DNA from: HRBIN12 sp035762085
Lineage (GTDB): Bacteria; Actinomycetota; UBA4738; HRBIN12
Reading direction: 5' to 3'
DNA: 17,121 nucleotides
Assembly: GCA_035762085.1 (NCBI GenBank)
Contig: DASTPT010000011.1
Location: forward strand, 1-17,121
Shown: piece by piece, positions 13,553 to 17,121 of the stretch
Layout of the letters: each line of letters opens with the position of its first letter
Position numbering within the stretch: position 1 is the first letter of the stretch
The notes under the pieces: model-generated
Told to the model about the DNA's origin: nothing
What the model saw: the letters and a program-made list of their open reading frames with translations, nothing else
The model's database searches: none
Translations under genes and position numbers: made by a program

Positions 13553-14355
13553 CCGCCGGACGCACGGCCACCGAGCGGCCGCCCGCCGTCGCCGGCGCGT
13601 TCTATCCCGCCGACCCCGACGAGCTGACCGCGGACGTCGACCGGCTGCTGGCCGGCGGCGCCCGGCCTGCCGAGGCCGCGGGCGATCCGCTCGCGCTCGT
13701 CGTCCCGCACGCCGGGTACGTGTACTCGGGTCCGGTGGCGGCGACGGCCTACGCGCTCCTGCGAGACCGCGCGATCGAGCGGGTGGCGCTGCTCGGTCCC
13801 GCCCACTTCGTGCCGCTCGCCGGCGCCGCGGTCACGGCGGCCGACGGCTGGCGCACGCCGCTCGGGGTCGTCCCGATCGACCCGGGGCTCCGCGAGACCG
13901 CCGTGGCCGCGGGGGCCGTGGTGGACGATCGGGCGCACGACCCCGAGCACGCGGTCGAGGTCCAGCTGCCGTTCCTCCAGCGGGTCCTCGGAACCGGATT
14001 CCGGGCGCTGCCGGTCGCCGTCGGGGTCGCCGAGCCCGAGGCCGTCGCCGACTTGATCGCGGCGCTCGTGCCCGACGCGCTCGTCGTCGTCAGCACCGAC
14101 CTCAGCCACTACCTGGACCACGCGACCGCGAAGGCGCTCGACCGGCGCACGGCCGACGCCGTCCTGGTGCGCGAGCCGGAGCGGATCGGCCGGGACGACG
14201 CGTGCGGCTCGTTCGCGCTGCGGGGCGTCGTCGAGCTCGCGCGGCGCGACGATCTCCTCGTGCGGCTGCTCGACCTGCGGACCTCGGCCGACACGGCAGG
14301 CGATCCGTGGCGGGTCGTCGGGTACGGGGCGTTCGCCGTCGAGCGCAGAAGCTGA
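13549..14355 (+). CDS. amrB: AmmeMemoRadiSam system protein B (MEMO1-like)
   Basis: The 268-residue product is a MEMO1 homologue, a fold related to class III extradiol dioxygenases. It opens with RPPAVAGAFYPADPDEL, typical of the family. The conserved metal-site residues are visible: His54 in PHAGYVYSGP, His86 in GPAHF (the same 32-residue spacing as His49 and His81 of human MEMO1), His187 in STDLSHY and Cys219 in DDACGSF (compare Cys244). E-V-Q-L-P-F-L is also kept. It ends with VVGYGAFAVERR. Bacterial members accompany a radical SAM enzyme and AMMECR1 in a system of unknown chemistry. The ATG overlaps the amrS stop. The open frame extends about 1 kb upstream through amrS, but that part is an out-of-frame shadow and not a fusion. 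It converges on mmuM with a 9-base gap. Confidence 0.93.
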   Translation: MTAGRTATERPPAVAGAFYPADPDELTADVDRLLAGGARPAEAAGDPLALVVPHAGYVYSGPVAATAYALLRDRAIERVALLGPAHFVPLAGAAVTAADGWRTPLGVVPIDPGLRETAVAAGAVVDDRAHDPEHAVEVQLPFLQRVLGTGFRALPVAVGVAEPEAVADLIAALVPDALVVVSTDLSHYLDHATAKALDRRTADAVLVREPERIGRDDACGSFALRGVVELARRDDLLVRLLDLRTSADTAGDPWRVVGYGAFAVERRS

Positions 14356-14364
14356 CCGAGCGTG

Positions 14365-15312
14365 TCAGGCGGCGGGACGGAGCGTCTGCGCGATCGTCGC
14401 GATCTGCGAGGGACCGATCCCGCAGCAGCCGCCGATCAGCCGGGCGCCGGCGTCGCGCCAATCGGCCGGGCGGAGCGGCGCTCGGGCGTCCTGCCGCGGT
14501 GGGTCGACCCAGCCCTTGCGGACGGCGTCCCAGAACGCCCCGCGGTTCGGGTAGGCGACGACCGGCTTGGCCGTCGCCGCGGCGGCGATCCGCACCAGGC
14601 CCTCGGCGTGCGTGGGGGCGGTGCAGTTCATGCCGACGGCGACGACGCTCGGCGCGGCCTCCGCCACGCCGACCGCCTCCTCGAACGGCGTGCCGTCGCA
14701 GATCTGCGCGGCGTTGCGGCAGCTGAACGAGACCCACGCCGGGACCTCGGGGACCCGCTCGAGCGCTCGGACGAGCGCCCGCGCCTCGACGATCGAGGGG
14801 ATCGTCTCGCACGCGAGGACGTCGGGCCCGGCCGCCGCCAGCGCCTCCAGACGCGGGAGGTGGAACTCGACCAGTTCGTCCTCGTCCCGGTCGTAGTCGC
14901 CGGTGAACTCGGCGCCGTTGCCGAGAACCGCGCCGTACGGGCCGACCGAGGCGGCGACGACCGGGAACGGCCGCCCGTTCGGATCGCGCCCGTGCCACCA
15001 CCCGGCGCGCGCCTCCTGCGCGACCTCGACGCTGCGCCGCAGGAGGCTGTCGGCGGTGTCGCGGTCGAAGCCGCGGCTCGCGAACCCCTGGAAGCTGGCC
15101 TGGAAGCTGGCCGAGATCGCCACGTCGGCGCCGGCCTCGAAGTACGCGGTGTGGACCTCGCGGATCCGGTCGGGATCCTCGACGAGCACCTTCGCCGACC
15201 ACAGCGGGTCGCGGAGGTCGGCGCCCCGGGCCTCGAGCTCGGTCCCCAGGCCGCCGTCGAGGATCACGGCGCCGTGGCGCTCGAGGATCGGGGCGAAGGG
15301 GTCGCCGGTCAC
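14365..15312 (-). CDS. mmuM: Homocysteine S-methyltransferase
   Basis: The 315-residue product belongs to the zinc-dependent homocysteine methyltransferase family (MmuM/BHMT type). It would transfer a methyl group, usually from S-methylmethionine or SAM, to homocysteine to give methionine. The barrel begins LDGGLGTELEARG and contains SASFQASFQGF, SVGPYGAVLGNGAEF, and LACETIPSIVEA. The zinc thiolates are Cys230 in GMNCTAP and Cys296-Cys297 in IGGCCGIGP. The methyl donor cannot be told from sequence, so the gene name is by family. GTG 15312 follows a TACCCT -10 box by 7 bases with no ribosome site. It diverges from rlmN across 23 bases and shares a palindromic promoter core with it. It ends 9 bases from the amrB stop. 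Confidence 0.92.
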   Translation of the reverse strand: MTGDPFAPILERHGAVILDGGLGTELEARGADLRDPLWSAKVLVEDPDRIREVHTAYFEAGADVAISASFQASFQGFASRGFDRDTADSLLRRSVEVAQEARAGWWHGRDPNGRPFPVVAASVGPYGAVLGNGAEFTGDYDRDEDELVEFHLPRLEALAAAGPDVLACETIPSIVEARALVRALERVPEVPAWVSFSCRNAAQICDGTPFEEAVGVAEAAPSVVAVGMNCTAPTHAEGLVRIAAAATAKPVVAYPNRGAFWDAVRKGWVDPPRQDARAPLRPADWRDAGARLIGGCCGIGPSQIATIAQTLRPAA

Positions 15313-15319
15313 GGCGCCC

Positions 15320-15329
15320 AGGGTACCCT
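15320..15329. promoter_or_regulatory. Palindromic shared -10 element for mmuM and rlmN
   Basis: AGGGTACCCT is a perfect 10-base palindrome. Read rightward, TACCCT (15324-15329) is 6 bases from the rlmN GTG at 15336. Read leftward, TACCCT (15325-15320) is 7 bases from the mmuM GTG at 15312. The two -10 boxes share the central TA, so polymerase cannot occupy both at once. Confidence 0.5.
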
Positions 15330-15335
15330 CGGGAC

Positions 15336-16385
15336 GTGACCGTGTACGACCTGGACCTCGACGGGCTGACCGAGCGCCTGACCTCGTGGGGCGAGCCGCC
15401 GTTCCGCGCCCGGCAGGTCTACGCGCAGCTCTGGCGGCGCAGCGCGACGTACGAGGAGATGACGGACGTCTCGCCGCGCCTGCGGCAGCGCCTGGAGGCC
15501 GAGCTGCCGCTCGAGGTGGAGCTGCTCGACGAGCGCACGGCGGACCGCGGCGCGACGCGGAAGGTCCTGCTGCGCCTCGGGGGTCGGCACGTGATCGAGA
15601 CCGTGCTGATGGGCTACCGCGACCGCGTCACCGCGTGCGTCTCGTCGCAGTCGGGCTGCGCGATGGGCTGCTCGTTCTGCGCGACCGGTCAGATGGGGCT
15701 GCTGAACAACCTCTCGGCGGGCGAGATCGCGGCGCAGGTCGTGTGGGCGAGGCGGGCGGCGTCGCACCTGCCCCCGTCCACGCCACGGCGCATCACGAAC
15801 GTCGTGTTCATGGGGATGGGGGAGCCGTTCGCGAACGAGCGACCGGTCCTTGGCGCGCTCACGCGGCTCACGGATCCGCGGGGGATGCGTCTCGGGGCGC
15901 GTCACATCACGATCTCGACGGTCGGCGTCGTGCCGGGCATCCGGCGCTTGCCCGACGCGAACGACCAGGTGCGTCTGGCGGTCAGTCTCCACGCGGCCGA
16001 CGACGAGCTGCGGAACGAGCTCGTGCCGGCGAACCGCCTGTGGCCGCTCGACACGCTGGTCGAGGCGATCGGCGGGTGGCGCGAGCGTACCCACCACCGC
16101 CCCTCGATCGAGTGGGCGATGATCGACGGCGTGAACGACTCCGATGACCAGGCGCGCAGGCTCGCGCCGATCGCCTTCGGGCTGCACGCGCACGTGAACC
16201 TGATCCCGCTGAACCCCACGCCCGGCTCGCCGTCTCGGCCGAGCCCGCCCGCGCGGATCCGCGCGTTCGTCGAGGTCCTCGAGCGGGCGCACGTGAACGT
16301 CACGGTCCGCGACACGCGCGGGCGCGGCATCGAGGCCGCGTGCGGCCAGCTCCGATGGGAGCACGACCGGGCCGCGGCCGTCTGA
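15336..16385 (+). CDS. rlmN: Dual-specificity 23S rRNA/tRNA adenine-C2 methyltransferase RlmN
   Basis: RlmN is a radical SAM enzyme that methylates C2 of A2503 in 23S rRNA and A37 in some tRNAs. The 349-residue product has the cluster motif Cys108-AMG-Cys112-SF-Cys115. It also has Cys101 in CVSSQSGC (E. coli Cys118) and the methyl-carrying Cys336 in ACGQL (E. coli Cys355). The NVVFMGMGEP block and the LAVSLHA and LIPLNP strands complete the family picture. The N-terminal accessory domain (PFRARQVYAQLW) is intact. GTG 15336 stands 6 bases after TACCCT with no ribosome site, so it should be leaderless. It is a core gene, which suggests this half of the window is resident chromosome. Confidence 0.96.
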   Translation: MTVYDLDLDGLTERLTSWGEPPFRARQVYAQLWRRSATYEEMTDVSPRLRQRLEAELPLEVELLDERTADRGATRKVLLRLGGRHVIETVLMGYRDRVTACVSSQSGCAMGCSFCATGQMGLLNNLSAGEIAAQVVWARRAASHLPPSTPRRITNVVFMGMGEPFANERPVLGALTRLTDPRGMRLGARHITISTVGVVPGIRRLPDANDQVRLAVSLHAADDELRNELVPANRLWPLDTLVEAIGGWRERTHHRPSIEWAMIDGVNDSDDQARRLAPIAFGLHAHVNLIPLNPTPGSPSRPSPPARIRAFVEVLERAHVNVTVRDTRGRGIEAACGQLRWEHDRAAAV

Positions 16386-16438
16386 CCGCCGGTCCGCGCG
16401 CCGCGACCTGCGGGGTGGCTGCCCGTCGGCGTCGGGGC

Positions 16439-16444
16439 TACGCT
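16439..16444 (+). promoter_or_regulatory. Possible -10 box (TACGCT) for the 52-aa membrane protein
   Basis: TACGCT lies 28 bases before ATG 16473. Unlike the leaderless cases it leaves room for a short leader carrying the ribosome site GGGAGG (16463-16468). Confidence 0.4.
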
Positions 16445-16472
16445 GGCAGAGACGTCGAGTCCGGGAGGTCGC

Positions 16473-16631
16473 ATGAAGAAGCTGCTGTTCCTGCTGGTGC
16501 TGATCGCCGGCATCGCCGCGGTCGTCGCGTTCGTCCGCTCGCGCTCGGAGGGCTCGTTCGACGAGTCGTGGGACACGTTCGCCGACCGCCTGCCGAGCCG
16601 GGTCCGCGACTTCCGGAAGTCGGCCGCATAG
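16473..16631 (+). CDS. Small single-helix membrane protein (52 aa), unknown
   Basis: The product starts MKKLLFLLVLIAGIAAVVAF, one N-terminal membrane helix after two lysines. A short polar, slightly amphipathic tail (RSRSEGSFDESW, then DRLPSRVRDFRKSAA) follows. It could be a membrane-anchored small protein or a short secreted peptide precursor; no clear signal-peptidase site is visible. The ribosome site GGGAGG, 4 bases from the ATG, and nearly complete G/C third positions support it. It is below common length cut-offs. Its last 64 bases overlap the only canonical upstream start of the next open frame, and a strong hairpin follows the stop by 19 bases. Confidence 0.65.
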   Translation: MKKLLFLLVLIAGIAAVVAFVRSRSEGSFDESWDTFADRLPSRVRDFRKSAA

Positions 16632-17121
16632 GCGCTGCGGGCTCGACCTCGAGGGCTCGCGCGCTCGCGCGGGCCCTCTCCGTTGGGCTGCTCGTCACCG
16701 CGTGCACGCGCGGGACGGCGCCGCCCGCCGACCGTGAGCGCGCGGAAGCGTCGCCGCCGGGTCCGACGCCCTCGGCGAGCGCGGCGCCGGTCGCACCCTC
16801 GGACGGGGGCGGCGATCCCGCAGGCGATCCCGTCCCGACGGTTCCCGAGCCCGATGAACGGATCCCCAGGGACCCCCGCGCCCTGGCCGAGCGCCTCACC
16901 GCCCAGCTCCGGGCGCTCGACGCCGCGATCCGAACCTGGCGCCGCGACGGCGAGGTCGGCGTCTGGCCGCCGCCGAGCGAGGTGGAGCTCCGCACGCTCT
17001 ACGTCCAGCGTGCGATCCGCACGATGGGCCACGCCCCGCATCTCGCGCGACGGACGGTCGAGCGGCTCCCGCGGGCGTGGCGCTTCGAGGTCCGCGCGAA
17101 CGTCTCGGCGACCGTGGCCCT
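16568..17121 (+). CDS. Lipoprotein, possibly a lytic transglycosylase, N-terminal fragment (start uncertain)
   Basis: The frame stays open to the right edge, and its codon use is that of a real gene from about 16640. A lipoprotein signal is plain: Arg residues in an ARALARALSVGLLVTAC stretch, with Cys encoded at 16703-16705. A Pro/Ala/Gly-rich linker follows, then a helical domain (DPRALAERLTAQLRALDAAI, and LYVQRAIRTMGHAPHLARRT). That helical segment recalls the region in front of the catalytic domain in some actinobacterial lytic transglycosylases. This is from memory of the family and is tentative, as the catalytic part is outside. No ATG, GTG or TTG lies in frame near the signal. GTG 16568 is the only canonical choice and puts the Cys at residue 46. 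The true start may be non-canonical near the ATA at 16628. Confidence 0.6.
   Translation, partial: MGHVRRPPAEPGPRLPEVGRIGAAGSTSRARALARALSVGLLVTACTRGTAPPADRERAEASPPGPTPSASAAPVAPSDGGGDPAGDPVPTVPEPDERIPRDPRALAERLTAQLRALDAAIRTWRRDGEVGVWPPPSEVELRTLYVQRAIRTMGHAPHLARRTVERLPRAWRFEVRANVSATVA
16651..16678. terminator. Long GC hairpin after the 52-aa gene
   Basis: GAGGGC-T-CGCGCG (16651-16663) pairs with CGCGCG-G-GCCCTC (16666-16678): 13 pairs including one T-G, with a tiny loop. It starts 19 bases after the stop at 16631 and is followed by TCCGTT, not a full U-tract. It could terminate the small gene, yet it lies inside the signal-peptide coding region of the next frame. Confidence 0.4.

Noticed and set aside
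16389..16410. GC inverted repeat just after the rlmN stop as a terminator
   Set aside because: The pairing is short and interrupted by a bulge, with no U-tract; it is not distinguishable from background.

Overview
The window is very GC-rich and reads like the chromosome of an uncultured actinobacterium or a close high-GC relative. The evidence is G/C at nearly every third codon position in the right half, many GTG starts, an F420/luciferase-type oxidoreductase, and a run of leaderless-looking promoters (TANNNT, 6-8 bases, then the start codon), which are typical of Actinomycetota. The lineage is an inference; there is no rRNA or other marker gene here.

Left region (1 to about 5,320). This part has looser codon bias and many small, poorly conserved genes. 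A truncated DinB-family gene runs off the left edge. It is followed by a four-helix membrane protein built from an internal duplication, a two-helix membrane protein, a small basic protein, a lipoprotein, a 59-residue two-helix membrane protein on the minus strand, a cupin protein, a second lipoprotein and a membrane-anchored secreted protein. Spacers are long and carry short degenerate repeats and hairpins. Most products sit in or outside the membrane, and none has a firm function.

Middle region (5,323 to 11,081). The genes become tightly packed with extreme GC3. They encode a small acidic protein overlapping a DUF72 protein, a luciferase-like oxidoreductase (minus), an FAD-dependent amine/amino-acid-type oxidoreductase, methylglyoxal synthase, an EamA transporter (minus), an actinobacterial Cys/His protein (minus) and a GreA-family protein. 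Convergent pairs end within 1-10 bases of each other. Almost every unit has its own leaderless promoter, so these look like independent housekeeping genes and not one pathway.

Right region (11,150 to 17,121). A single polypeptide joins a KaiC/RecA-like domain that has lost its P-loop lysine, an XRE helix-turn-helix and a cupin. It lies directly upstream of amrS and amrB, two of the three parts of the uncharacterised AmmeMemoRadiSam system; the AMMECR1 part is not in the window. A homocysteine methyltransferase (minus) and rlmN (plus) then diverge from a 23-base gap whose centre is a palindromic double -10 box. Last come a small single-helix membrane protein and the start of a lipoprotein that may be a lytic transglycosylase.

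The most notable points are the consistent leaderless geometry at nine start codons (which also reveals one hidden gene), the shared palindromic promoter between mmuM and rlmN, and the KaiC-like/XRE/cupin fusion next to amrS-amrB. No tRNA, rRNA, CRISPR array or insertion sequence was seen.
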